NCBI RefSeq assembly: GCF_003073475.1
Contig: NZ_CP029033.1
Span: 2,294,001-2,358,000 of the forward strand
DNA from: Actinobaculum sp. 313
GTDB lineage: Bacteria > Actinomycetota > Actinomycetes > Actinomycetales > Actinomycetaceae
DNA length: 64,000 bases
Reading direction: 5' to 3'
Both the position numbers and the translations under genes were made by a program. Of the stretch, positions 8,379 through 17,016 are shown piece by piece. Below the pieces are notes generated by a model. The model had not been told where the DNA came from. It saw only the letters and a list, made by a program, of their open reading frames with translations, and ran no database searches. How positions within the stretch are numbered: position 1 is the first letter of the stretch; each line of letters opens with the position of its first letter.

Positions 8379-10633
8379 ATGAACAGACGCCCAATCTGGA
8401 AGACAGCCACCGCTAGCAGCCAGGCAACCGCCAACTGCACAATGACAGCCAGCGTAGTCTTCTTGCCGCCTATCAACTTGGCCTGTTCCGCGACTGTCGC
8501 CATACACGGCGTGTATGCCAGCACGAATACCAGGAAGGCGAAAGCGCCCAGCTTCTGATACCCCTCACCCGCCGATGCGGTCAGGGACTCGTCCAGCAAC
8601 TGCGGTAGTTCGCCCATATCTTCGCCGTTGTCTTCGGCATCGCCACCGTCGACCTCCGGATCAAGGTTGTAGGAGGTGACGATGGAGGAAACCACCGTTT
8701 CCTTGGCGACAAAGCCCGTCATCAGGGCGCCGGTCATATGCCACTCACCAAAACCGGTGGGAGCAAATACCGGTTCCAAGATCTGGGCGGTCTTGCCGTA
8801 CAGGGAATCTTCCATGGCAAGTTCGGGGTCAGCGAATGACTTACCGGCTCCGCCGCTCCCCATCGGGATTGCGCCCATGAGCCATACAACCATGCTCATC
8901 AGAACGATGATCTTGCCGGCACCCTTCACGAAGGTCCAAGAGCGAAGCCAGGTGTTGCGCAACATCACCAGCAACCGCGGCAGCTGGTAGGCCGGCAACA
9001 CAAGCATCAGCGGCGCGGCTTCCTCATTTCGGGTAATGAAATGCTTCAGGACCCATGCACCCAACACGATCAGGACGACCGAGAGCACATACATCGCCCA
9101 CACAACCGTGCCGGTGCTGCCCTGGAAGAAGATGCGCGCAATCATGAGGTAAATGGTCAAACGCGCAGCACATGAGGTGTACGGCGTGATCAGAACCGTG
9201 ACGAGCCGTTGGCGAGCGGAGGGCAGCGTACGCGCCGCCGCCAGCGACGGCAGGTTACAACCGAAGCCCATAATCAGCGGCAGAATCACTCGACCATCCA
9301 GGCCGATACGGCGCATGAGTCGGTCTCCGAGGAAGGCGACACGGGCCATGTAGCCCGAATCCTCCAAGATAGACAGTGCCACGTAGATAACGAACATGAG
9401 CGGGAAGAAGCTCGCAACCACACCCATGCCCGTTGCCAGTCCTCCAACGAGCAGTGCTTGCAACCATGATTCTTCCAGCCCGACTAGGCCGAGAAGCCAG
9501 GTAAATCCATTGGCGAGCGAAATCGCGCCTTCGTCGTCGGAAGAGAACAGTCCATCGAACCAATCCTGGACGGGACCAACCCATGTTCCGGCGAGTTGGA
9601 AGAGTACCCACAGCAGGCCGAAGAAGACGAGGAGTCCGAGTACCGGATTGAGAAGGAATCTGTCGATCTTATCCGAGCGTGACAGATACTTCGGATCTGC
9701 CCGATGATCGCGGATCTTCGTCTCGACCCCATCCACCCAGGAGAAGAGAACCGCCGCGCGATCCATTTCCTCTTCCGAGGAGCGTTCCACGCCGCTCCTC
9801 ACTGTCGGCGCCGCCGCCATGGCAGCGTCCTGGGCGTGCGAGTTGCAGCATTCGCAGTCCGTTCCATTCACACATTGCCCGTCGACGATCTCGCAGGCGC
9901 ACTCACTATCGGCGGACGCAACCGCCTCGGCCAGGAGATCCCTGCCGTCCACCGTTGCACCTCGAACTCGTGCCAGCGCCTCGGTGGCGGCCATCTGCGA
10001 ATAGCCGGGGGCCGCCGGATCGGGAGCTATGCCACTGACACGCGGACGAGTCGAGAGCGCCGTCGCCATCATCTCGTTGAGCACCGCGTAGTCTTTGCCA
10101 CTGCGCGGGTCAATCGCCATGACGGGGATGCCGACTTCCTTCGCGAGCGCGGACACATTCACAGGCTCATCGTTTTGTACCGCCACATCCGCCATGGTCA
10201 CGACGGCGGCAACCGGTTGCCCAGTCTGTGCGATCTGGGCGAGCAGGTACAAGGAGCGTGTCATGGAGGACCCGTCCAGCACCGCCAGAATCAGGTCAAG
10301 GCCGAGCCCGGTATCCGGATCCGTCATCGATCCGGAAGCCCCGGAGACGGTATCGCTGACCACCTGCTCGTCGGGGCTGTTGGCGATCAGTGAGTAGGTT
10401 CCGGGGAGATCGAGCACGCGCGCTCCAAGAGCTCGCCACTGCCCGGACATGACCTGCACCGTGGTTCCCGGCGAGTTGACAACCTTTTGCCGTGCTCCAG
10501 TGACGTGATTGAACAGGGTTGACTTACCGACATTGGGGTTACCGACCAGCACAATGGTGGGTTGACGATTCTTATCCAAGGTGGTCACAGCCGGTTGCGG
10601 CGCTCCACTCGGGCCGCAGTTGGGGCAGCTCAT
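8375..10633 (-). CDS. feoB: Ferrous iron transporter FeoB
   Basis: 752 residues. An N-terminal G domain carries GNPNVGKST (about 31-39) and DLPGTYS (about 75); the usual Asn of the G4 motif is replaced, reading TMAD. The C-terminal membrane part carries MGFGCNLPSLAAARTL, the gate motif PYTSCAARL and the second gate YTPCMATVAEQAK, both with the conserved cysteine. It imports Fe2+ across the cytoplasmic membrane. Two features stand out: MSCPNCG at the extreme N-terminus, and a Cys-rich insert of about 25 residues near residue 240 (ECACEIVDGQCVNG, TDCECC) between the G domain and the membrane part. It overlaps feoA by 4 bases (ATGA) and the FeoC-like gene by 4 bases. Confidence 0.95.
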   Translation of the reverse strand: MSCPNCGPSGAPQPAVTTLDKNRQPTIVLVGNPNVGKSTLFNHVTGARQKVVNSPGTTVQVMSGQWRALGARVLDLPGTYSLIANSPDEQVVSDTVSGASGSMTDPDTGLGLDLILAVLDGSSMTRSLYLLAQIAQTGQPVAAVVTMADVAVQNDEPVNVSALAKEVGIPVMAIDPRSGKDYAVLNEMMATALSTRPRVSGIAPDPAAPGYSQMAATEALARVRGATVDGRDLLAEAVASADSECACEIVDGQCVNGTDCECCNSHAQDAAMAAAPTVRSGVERSSEEEMDRAAVLFSWVDGVETKIRDHRADPKYLSRSDKIDRFLLNPVLGLLVFFGLLWVLFQLAGTWVGPVQDWFDGLFSSDDEGAISLANGFTWLLGLVGLEESWLQALLVGGLATGMGVVASFFPLMFVIYVALSILEDSGYMARVAFLGDRLMRRIGLDGRVILPLIMGFGCNLPSLAAARTLPSARQRLVTVLITPYTSCAARLTIYLMIARIFFQGSTGTVVWAMYVLSVVLIVLGAWVLKHFITRNEEAAPLMLVLPAYQLPRLLVMLRNTWLRSWTFVKGAGKIIVLMSMVVWLMGAIPMGSGGAGKSFADPELAMEDSLYGKTAQILEPVFAPTGFGEWHMTGALMTGFVAKETVVSSIVTSYNLDPEVDGGDAEDNGEDMGELPQLLDESLTASAGEGYQKLGAFAFLVFVLAYTPCMATVAEQAKLIGGKKTTLAVIVQLAVAWLLAVAVFQIGRLFI

Positions 10634-10854
10634 CCGATTACCTCCGCATCGATCAGTCGGGCAGAACGGTGATCCACTGCCACTCGAGAGCCCGCAACAT
10701 TGAGAATCAATCCACCGAAGCCGGCGTGTTGGGTCACGACCGCCTCAGTGCCGGGCCTTATACCGAGTTCCTGCATTCGCAGCATGTTTTGGGCGGGAAG
10801 ATCAACATCCACTAGCCGCAATTTGACGTGCCGTGGGCAATCATGAAGCTTCAC
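10630..10854 (-). CDS. feoA: FeoA, SH3-like partner of FeoB
   Basis: 74 residues from GTG 10854 (VKLHDCPRHVKLRLVDVD), chosen because GAGG lies 8 bases upstream and the length fits FeoA. An in-frame ATG at 10893 would add 13 residues behind a weaker site. The body shows the FeoA pattern MQELGIRPGTEAVVTQHAG, then GSRVAVDHRSARLI. FeoA is a small cytoplasmic protein needed for FeoB-dependent iron uptake. Its stop overlaps the feoB start in ATGA, making it the first gene of the operon; the iron box lies 57 bases upstream of the start. Confidence 0.88.
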   Translation of the reverse strand: MKLHDCPRHVKLRLVDVDLPAQNMLRMQELGIRPGTEAVVTQHAGFGGLILNVAGSRVAVDHRSARLIDAEVIG

Positions 10855-10910
10855 TAGACAAACCTCACTAAACCAGTCGTTTGATGCGCGCATATCGCCT
10901 TTGCTACTAG

Positions 10911-10929
10911 TTAGGTTAGCCTCCTCGGT
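10911..10929. promoter_or_regulatory. Candidate IdeR/DtxR iron box upstream of feoA
   Basis: TTAGGTTAGCCTCCTCGGT matches the first 12 bases of the DtxR/IdeR consensus TTAGGTTAGCCTAACCTAA exactly, and 13 of 19 overall. It lies where a repressor would block the feoA promoter. Iron-loaded IdeR repressing the feo operon is inference from the site and gene content. Confidence 0.7.
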
Positions 10930-11111
10930 CACAATCGTCACATCGAGAGCGGAGAATCGGGAAATATAGATTGATTCAAGTTTGGCGAGACGGAGGCAGA
11001 AACGCCCGTACGCAGCGCTTTTCCACCACCGAGCCCACAACGGGCGGCCACCCGCAAAAACACCCGACAGCATCGGCGCCGGGTCTTCATCAGCGCCGAC
11101 CACACACCGGC

Positions 11112-11171
11112 ACCAACCCTGCATCAGTGCCGTGCCTGCAGCAGTACCAACCCTGCATCAGTGCCGTGCCT
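11112..11171. repeat. Tandem duplication, 26-bp unit, in the feoA-deoR intergenic region
   Basis: A 26-base unit starting ACCAACCCTGCATCAGTGCC is present exactly twice (11112-11137 and 11146-11171), a period of 34 bases. The second copy reaches the 3' end of the DeoR gene. The rest of the gap (10930-11111) shows nothing recognisable. Confidence 0.8.
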
Positions 11172-11988
11172 AGCCACCCTGTCGCTCCGCCTCCTCCTGC
11201 TCAGCTATCAGAACCCTTACCCCGACGGAACGGAACGGCTCCACATCCGCTTCGCAAGCCGGGCTCAGAACGTGCGCATCGGTGATCAATGTCCACGGCG
11301 TCTCAAGCCGTGCCCAGGCGGCAACCGAAGATCGATGCAGTTTGGTATGGTCCGCCAGAACAACAACCTCGGACGCACGCGTGGCAGCTACTCGCTTCGT
11401 CGCTACCTCCTCCAAGGTGGGCTCCCCGACGCCGTCGTACGCATCAACCGCGTCAACACCCAGGAAGGCGACATCGTAACGAAACTGACGTATGGCATCC
11501 GTCGCAAGCGTTCCAACGAGTCCATGTGAGAGCGGAGCGACATCGCCGCCGACCACAATCGTGCGTACATGTGGCCAGTCGGCCAGCAAGATCGCTATTT
11601 CCAGCCCACGCGTTACCACGGTCAACTCCGCGTCGCGCGGAAGATTGGCGACCAGTGCCGCGCAGGTCGAACCCGCGTCCATGAACACCGTGCCACCGTG
11701 CGTGGGGAGCCACGCGGCTGCGACGTCGGCAATGGCGTGTTTGGCGGAAAGCTCATGGGTGAGACGATCCCGCAAATGTATCTCGGTAAAACCAACCGCT
11801 CGGTTCGCGCCGCCGTTCGCACGGGCGATCCTCCCCTGCTTCTCCAAGCGGACCAAATCGCGTCGGATCGTTGCCTGCGACACTCCCAACATCTGCGCCA
11901 GCTCCGACACATCGGTGGTTCCACGGCGAAGAAGCCGCATTACCTTCGCCTGCCTGGCTTCAAGTTCCGCCTGGCTCGACCGTGCCAT
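11170..11988 (-). CDS. DeoR/GlpR-family sugar-responsive repressor
   Basis: 272 residues from ATG 11988, with AAGGAG 5 bases upstream. The N-terminal DeoR winged helix is at about 10-60 (VSELAQMLGVSQATIRRDLV), followed by a DeoRC phosphosugar-sensing domain (VFMDAGSTCAALV, VVGGDVAPLSHGLVG, VVVLADHTKLHRSS). It lies 171 bases downstream of the pdxA-like gene on the same strand, so it probably belongs to the acid-sugar cluster as local repressor. Palindromes in front of gntP are plausible targets. The effector is probably a phosphorylated pathway intermediate (inference). Confidence 0.85.
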   Translation of the reverse strand: MARSSQAELEARQAKVMRLLRRGTTDVSELAQMLGVSQATIRRDLVRLEKQGRIARANGGANRAVGFTEIHLRDRLTHELSAKHAIADVAAAWLPTHGGTVFMDAGSTCAALVANLPRDAELTVVTRGLEIAILLADWPHVRTIVVGGDVAPLSHGLVGTLATDAIRQFRYDVAFLGVDAVDAYDGVGEPTLEEVATKRVAATRASEVVVLADHTKLHRSSVAAWARLETPWTLITDAHVLSPACEADVEPFRSVGVRVLIAEQEEAERQGG

Positions 11989-12159
11989 GTCCACTCCTTA
12001 GCGTCCAGGTTTCCCGAATCGGCCCTCCGCCAACCGCAACCGGTTGAAGTTCACCCCAACCGGTTGCCTGGCGCAGACCGACGCCCGATCTCTGGCGGGC
12101 GCCGCTACCGCATGGCAGTGGCCGCCGCTTCACATGCGACGGCCACCGCCAATTATCTA

Positions 12160-13200
12160 TCACGCGTACTGTGCACGGATATGATCGGCGAAAGGTGCGT
12201 ACTCAACGCCTGTGAGATACGCGGATCGCATGGTCGCATTATCTGCCTTGCCTGTTCCGGCGATATCGAAGGCCGTACCGTGGTCCACCGAGGTCCGGAG
12301 AATGGGCAGTCCCACCGTCACCGACACGGTGCCGTCGAAATCATACGTCTTCGAGGCGATATGCCCCTGATCGTGGTACTGCGAGAGTACCCCATCATAT
12401 CTTCCCTGCAAGCCCTGGTGGAAGACGGAATCAGCGGGAATCGGTCCGGCAACCTCAATCCCGTACTCGGTTCTCACCCGCTCAATGGCCGGCGTAAGAA
12501 TCTTGATCTCCTCGTCACCGAAATGCCCGCCTTCACCACCGTGCGGGTTGATTGCGGCCACCGCCAAGCGTGGCTCCGGCACCCCGAACACCTGTAGTGC
12601 GGTATAGGCCCGAGTAATCGATCCTACCTGGCCATCAATGGTGATGGCGTCAAGCGCCTTGCGCAGCGATAGATGCCGAGTGGCAAAGAAGATACGCAAG
12701 GAGTGCGCCGGGTTCTCGCGATTGCGACACACGAACATGGTGTCCTGCTGCGACACACCCGTAAGATGCCCGAGCATTTCCGTGTGCCCGAGGAACTCGG
12801 AACCGGAAGCCCAGATGGCCTCCTTGTTGATCGGACCGGTCACAATGCCGGCGACCTTGCCCTCCAGCGCCGCGGTGGTAGCGGTTTCAATGGCGACGAC
12901 GGCGGCGCGCCCTGCCCGCGCATCCACCTTTCCCCATTCGGGCAGATCATCGCCCAGCACACCGGTGTCGAAAACATCGACGACGCCTTCCCCTGCGGGG
13001 TCGGCATCCCAGTGACTGAGCACGCGCACCTCAGCATCGACGCCGAGGGCACTGATCGCTCGGCGCACGGCGGCGGCGTCGCCAACGGCGATACCGTGCG
13101 TACGGCTGTCACTCGCGAATTCGAGCAGGGTTTTGACGGCGATCTCCGGGCCGATGCCCACCGGATCGCCAATGGTCATTGCGAGTACGGGACGTGTCAT
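12160..13200 (-). CDS. PdxA-family 4-phospho-acid-sugar dehydrogenase (PdxA2 type)
   Basis: 346 residues from ATG 13200, with GAAGGAG upstream. Family motifs: MTIGDPVGIGPEIAVK at the N-terminus and metal-binding histidines in GHTEMLGH, INPHGGEGGHFGDEE and YHDQGHI. PdxA proper oxidises 4-phosphohydroxy-L-threonine in vitamin B6 synthesis. PdxA2 paralogues next to DUF1537 kinases instead oxidise D-threonate or D-erythronate 4-phosphate, giving DHAP and CO2 after decarboxylation. The DUF1537 kinase and GntP permease on the same strand favour the catabolic role; the sequence alone does not exclude the B6 role. Confidence 0.85.
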   Translation of the reverse strand: MTRPVLAMTIGDPVGIGPEIAVKTLLEFASDSRTHGIAVGDAAAVRRAISALGVDAEVRVLSHWDADPAGEGVVDVFDTGVLGDDLPEWGKVDARAGRAAVVAIETATTAALEGKVAGIVTGPINKEAIWASGSEFLGHTEMLGHLTGVSQQDTMFVCRNRENPAHSLRIFFATRHLSLRKALDAITIDGQVGSITRAYTALQVFGVPEPRLAVAAINPHGGEGGHFGDEEIKILTPAIERVRTEYGIEVAGPIPADSVFHQGLQGRYDGVLSQYHDQGHIASKTYDFDGTVSVTVGLPILRTSVDHGTAFDIAGTGKADNATMRSAYLTGVEYAPFADHIRAQYA

Positions 13201-13668
13201 TGTTCGCTCCTTCATTCCAACTCATTACTTATTGTCTGATAACTGTCTTGTGTTGATCGGATAATTAGGCGGATTCCGCCCGGATCGGCCGCCCAACTTC
13301 TCCGGCGCGGCGGGGCATCGGGACCATTCGCCCGAGTTGAGCGACGCGGCCCCGGAGAGCTCGGGCATCGCGCCTCTGGAAAGCTCTGCCATCGCAGCCC
13401 ACCGGCAAGGCCTGGACGTCGCGGCCCTTCGCTGAGTGCCGGGTCAGCCGCCTCGGATGAATCGCCCCGAGGCGCAGACGCTTCCACGCCACGCATACGG
13501 ACGGCGTCGCACCAGATATGGCATTCGGGCGGAAGCCACCGACCGCAGACCCCGCCACCGCTCAGTAGCTCGGAATGTGGAATCGCGACCGCCCCATAAA
13601 CACCGGCACCATGCTTCCCGTTCCCGACTGCATCTGTCGATGGTTGCTGTGCGAGCACAGTGTTACAC
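13201..13668. other. Gap between pdxA-like and acid-sugar kinase genes
   Basis: 468 bases with no gene I can support, unusually long for the middle of an otherwise compact cluster. The strong AAGGAG site of the pdxA-like gene is at the low-coordinate edge. It may hold a separate promoter; no clear hairpin or operator was found. Confidence 0.45.
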
Positions 13669-15009
13669 TCAGCTCCCACTCGTTTGTTCCTTGTGCACCG
13701 CCGGGCGGGTACGGACCCAGCGACGCCGCTGATCGACCAGATTCTCCAAGTGTTCGATGCACCGCAGCGCGCCATCGCGTTCACCGATGAGCCCGCCCTT
13801 CGTCAAGATCGGCGTACCCGCCCAGCCGCCGCCGACGATCTGTCCGGAGACGGCTAGCGGCATAACCTCACCTTCCACTTCGATGCCGCGGGCATCAAGC
13901 GCATTCAGCACGCTAGCGGTGATATCACCTCCCGTGGTGTACAGGCCGTCGACCTCGCACTCCTCCATCACTCGGCGCACCATGGAGCTGATCACTCTCG
14001 GCAGCTCCTCCGCCTCTTCCCGAGTCAACTGTCGGATATCAGCCTTTTCCAATACAGATGCCCACAGCACGATCCGATGCGGGCTACTCGTCAAGGCGGC
14101 CACCAACGCCGTCACCGAGGCATCGAGTTGCGGTAGGCGTTCACCTTCGGGAATGAAGGGACGAACCACGGTGACCTGCCGGTTCTCCTGCAGATGCGCC
14201 AGCTGGGAGATCGTTAGATCGGTCGACGATCCGGACACCGCGAGAATTGGGCGCCCAGCAGCACCGGCGATTAGCCCCATGGCACGCGCCATAGCCAGTG
14301 ATCCCGGGCCTGGATCAATGCCGCAGAGCACCACGTCGGCCCGGCGCGCGGCACGCACCGCAGCGGCAGCAAGCAGGTCAATATGCTCCAGCACAATGGC
14401 ATCGCCGACCACCACATCGAGCCCCGGATCCTGGAATAGCTCAGTGAGCCGCTCTTCGAGAACGGTGCCCGGTGCGGTTACCGCATCGATGGGAATGCTG
14501 ACGGCCGTGAGCGAGGTATGTTCCCGTAGAATCTCGGTCACCGAGGATGTTCGCATGGGGGAACGCACATCGTACGCCAGCTCGGTTGCCTCGAGGCGGC
14601 GACCGCCCAGCAGTTGGTGTCCATCAACCGTCACACGGCCGGCATCGGGATGGGCGGGAATGCACAAGCCCACCGCCCGCTTTCCAGAGAATTCGGTCAC
14701 CGTATCCAGAAGCGACTGAGCGGCTACCCCAACATTCCCGCGCAATGTGGTGTCGATGCGGGCACAGGCGAGCCTGACCGGCCATCCGGCCGCAACCGCA
14801 CGACGCATGGTTTGCGCAGCATCGCGCGGCGCCGCGTGCCGCGAATCAGTAGCGGCCACGACGACGTCGAACTGCGGGTGGTAGTCGGCGATGGCTGCGC
14901 CGGACCGGTCCACATTAGCCGTCACAGCGCGCATACCGGCACGGGCAAACCCCGCCGCACAGGCATTTCCTCCTGTCAGGTCGTCGGCAACAATAAGGGC
15001 ATCAGCCAT
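13669..15009 (-). CDS. Four-carbon acid sugar kinase (DUF1537)
   Basis: 446 residues. It begins MADALIVADDLTGGNACAAG, the DDLTG signature of the N-terminal substrate domain, and ends with the nucleotide-binding domain (TTGGDITASVLNALDARG, PILTKGGLIGERDGA). Known members (DtnK, DenK, OtnK) phosphorylate D-threonate, D-erythronate or 2-oxo-tetronate on O4 using ATP. It is preceded by gntP with a 9-base gap and followed by the pdxA-like dehydrogenase, giving the set transporter, kinase, dehydrogenase. The acid sugar used cannot be told from sequence. The tail after the last conserved block is Arg-rich and not family-typical. Confidence 0.88.
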   Translation of the reverse strand: MADALIVADDLTGGNACAAGFARAGMRAVTANVDRSGAAIADYHPQFDVVVAATDSRHAAPRDAAQTMRRAVAAGWPVRLACARIDTTLRGNVGVAAQSLLDTVTEFSGKRAVGLCIPAHPDAGRVTVDGHQLLGGRRLEATELAYDVRSPMRTSSVTEILREHTSLTAVSIPIDAVTAPGTVLEERLTELFQDPGLDVVVGDAIVLEHIDLLAAAAVRAARRADVVLCGIDPGPGSLAMARAMGLIAGAAGRPILAVSGSSTDLTISQLAHLQENRQVTVVRPFIPEGERLPQLDASVTALVAALTSSPHRIVLWASVLEKADIRQLTREEAEELPRVISSMVRRVMEECEVDGLYTTGGDITASVLNALDARGIEVEGEVMPLAVSGQIVGGGWAGTPILTKGGLIGERDGALRCIEHLENLVDQRRRWVRTRPAVHKEQTSGS

Positions 15010-15018
15010 GACAGCGCC

Positions 15019-16473
15019 TCAAACAATCAGGGAGAGAATCAGTAGCAACGGTATGGAACCGGCCCAGGCCGCCGTCGTGATACCCGACCATCCGCGTAGC
15101 GCATCCGTTCCTTCCAGACCCGTGAAGCGGGTGACGACCCAGAAATACGAATCGTTGAAGTAGGAGAAGACCATGGATCCGGCCGTACAGGCAATCACCG
15201 CAACCAGCGGAGCTAGACCGGTCTGACCCATGATCGGTGCCGTTACCGAGGCGGCAGTAATAATCGCTACTGTCCCGGATCCCTGCGCAATGCGTACCAG
15301 AGTAGCGATGAGGAACGGCACCAAGAATGCCGGTAGAGCAGTTCCCGCAATGGCGGACGCTACTTCGTCGCCCACACCGGAATCACGCAATACTTGACCG
15401 AAGGACCCGCCCGCGCCCGTGATCAACAGGATCAGACCGGCAGAGGAGGCCGACTCGGAGAACCAGGAAGCGAACTTCTTCTTCGGTGCCCAGCGCGGCA
15501 TGATGAAGTACACCGCGATGACCAGTCCGATCAGCAGCGCGACGACCGGGTTACCCAGGAAAATGAATGGTTTAGCCCAAGCAGATGCAACGTAATCCGG
15601 CTGGCCGGGCTGCCCGAGCGCCGGGTTGCCTTGCTGCGCCTTATCGATGGCGCTGGCTACGGTGTTCGCAAGGATTAGGATCAGCGGAACAATCAACGGT
15701 AGCGATCCGCGGAATGCCCCCACGCTATGGGGCTTGCTCCCCTGCGGTGCCCCACCGAAGTACTCGTCGGGGTCGTAGGTGACGATTCTTCCGTCGCGGC
15801 GCTTGGGCTCATGCCCGAGAACACCGTACACGGCCTCGCGAACCTCAGGAAGAATCTTGTCCTCGAGCTTGGGACCGATCCACTTCGCGTACAGAACCAC
15901 TACGGGAAGCAGAAGGAGCGTAAAGATAGCACCCGTCACGATGACAAGGCCGAGATCCGCACCTAGAATGCCGGTGGCCGCCAGAGGCCCGGGTGTTGGC
16001 GGGACGAGATGGTGGGTCAGGGTCATTCCACATCCCAGCGCCAGGGCAAGGGTAACGTATCCGCCGCGTTTGACACGAGCAATCGAGCGTGCCAGCGGAT
16101 TCATGATGACGTACCCGGAGTCGCAGAACACCGGGATGGAAACAAGATTGCCAACGGCGCCCATCGCCCAGGCCTCTCTCCCGGAACCGAAGGCGCGCAA
16201 GAAGGCGTGGGCCAAGGCGTCTGCAGCCCCTGATACTTCAAGGAACTTGCCGATCATGACACCAAGACCGATGACGATTCCGATCGTTCCCATCGTCGAT
16301 CCGAATCCATTTGTAATCGAACCGACCAGACCAACGGGGTCTTGCCCGGCAATCAGACCCGTGGTCAAGGACGCCAAGATAAGGGCAACAAAAGCGTCAA
16401 GGCGCGTAAGCAGGACGACGGCGATGATCACCGCTATTCCCGCCAATAGCGCGAGGATGAGTTGCACATCCAT
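15019..16473 (-). CDS. GntP-family acid sugar permease
   Basis: 484 residues, almost wholly hydrophobic with about 12-14 membrane segments. The GntP pattern is clear: VIGLGVMIGKFLEVSGAADA, SIPVFCDSGYVIMNPLARS and LTHHLVPPTPGPLAATGILG. The family carries gluconate and related acid sugars by proton symport at the cytoplasmic membrane. It is first in the acid-sugar gene set and has palindromic sites in front of it. Its start ATG 16473 has AGGAGG 6 bases upstream. Gluconate itself is less likely than a four-carbon acid sugar, given the neighbouring DUF1537 kinase. Confidence 0.9.
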   Translation of the reverse strand: MDVQLILALLAGIAVIIAVVLLTRLDAFVALILASLTTGLIAGQDPVGLVGSITNGFGSTMGTIGIVIGLGVMIGKFLEVSGAADALAHAFLRAFGSGREAWAMGAVGNLVSIPVFCDSGYVIMNPLARSIARVKRGGYVTLALALGCGMTLTHHLVPPTPGPLAATGILGADLGLVIVTGAIFTLLLLPVVVLYAKWIGPKLEDKILPEVREAVYGVLGHEPKRRDGRIVTYDPDEYFGGAPQGSKPHSVGAFRGSLPLIVPLILILANTVASAIDKAQQGNPALGQPGQPDYVASAWAKPFIFLGNPVVALLIGLVIAVYFIMPRWAPKKKFASWFSESASSAGLILLITGAGGSFGQVLRDSGVGDEVASAIAGTALPAFLVPFLIATLVRIAQGSGTVAIITAASVTAPIMGQTGLAPLVAVIACTAGSMVFSYFNDSYFWVVTRFTGLEGTDALRGWSGITTAAWAGSIPLLLILSLIV

Positions 16474-16491
16474 GTGAACCTCCTAAACGTG

Positions 16492-16537
16492 TAGCGACGT
16501 CGCTAACACATCCAGTATATGCACACATGGCGCATAT
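16492..16537 (-). promoter_or_regulatory. gntP promoter region with two palindromes
   Basis: A perfect 14-base palindrome TAGCGACGTCGCTA (16492-16505) lies between the ribosome site and the promoter. A second inverted repeat, ATATGC, 9 bases, GCATAT, spans 16517-16537 and overlaps a minus-strand -10-like TATACT. An ATGCGCAT palindrome lies just beyond at about 16560. These are candidate operators for the cluster's DeoR regulator. Confidence 0.6.
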
Positions 16538-16597
16538 GGAGTAGCGTTATTGACACATCATGCGCATATCAGGCGTTGGAGGGGACGTCGTCCGCTG

Positions 16598-16657
16598 CTG
16601 CCCGCGTCGTCCGCTGTCCTGCTGCTCACCCGCCACTGCCCGCGTCGTCCGCTGTCC
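16598..16657. repeat. Tandem duplication, 22-bp unit, in the 543-base gntP-ppdK gap
   Basis: A 22-base unit beginning CTGCCCGCGTCGTCCGCTG occurs at 16598-16619 and 16636-16657. The motif CACGCACATACCAC is also doubled at about 16729-16765. No gene is visible between 16538 and 17016. Confidence 0.75.
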
Positions 16658-16775
16658 ACGCCGCCCCTGGCGCCGCCCGAGCCAACCGTGCACAGGTTAC
16701 CCACGCCCATGCCCGGCCCTGCCACCACCACGCACATACCACCAACACAGCCACGCACATACCACAGCACGCGAA

Positions 16776-16809
16776 AGGGCGCCGACCGGGAATCCCCGAT
16801 CAGCGCCCT
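16776..16809 (-). terminator. Hairpin downstream of ppdK
   Basis: AGGGCGC at 16776-16782 pairs with GCGCCCT at 16803-16809, with further pairing inside (GACCGGG / CCCGATC). On the minus strand it is followed only by TTT, so it is a weak intrinsic terminator for ppdK. Confidence 0.5.
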
Positions 16810-17016
16810 GCACTTTAGCACCCTGCGTTGCAGTACAGATACTCCACTACAGCCAGGCACGTCCGCGTCGAGACCGTGCTGCCCTTGCGTGCTTCACACA
16901 CGCCCGTTAGCACTACACCGCGTATCGCGGGCGCACAGGTTTCCGAGCTTCGCTCGCGGCAGCCTACTCTTGCTCGGCAGGCTGCTTGCCAGCCACACTG
17001 CTCGTCCTGCCGCGGC

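Noticed and set aside
13757-14719. A 320-codon plus-strand open frame opposite the acid-sugar kinase
   Set aside because: It is the antisense shadow of a well-conserved gene in GC-rich DNA; the translation is Ser/Arg-rich with no family motif.
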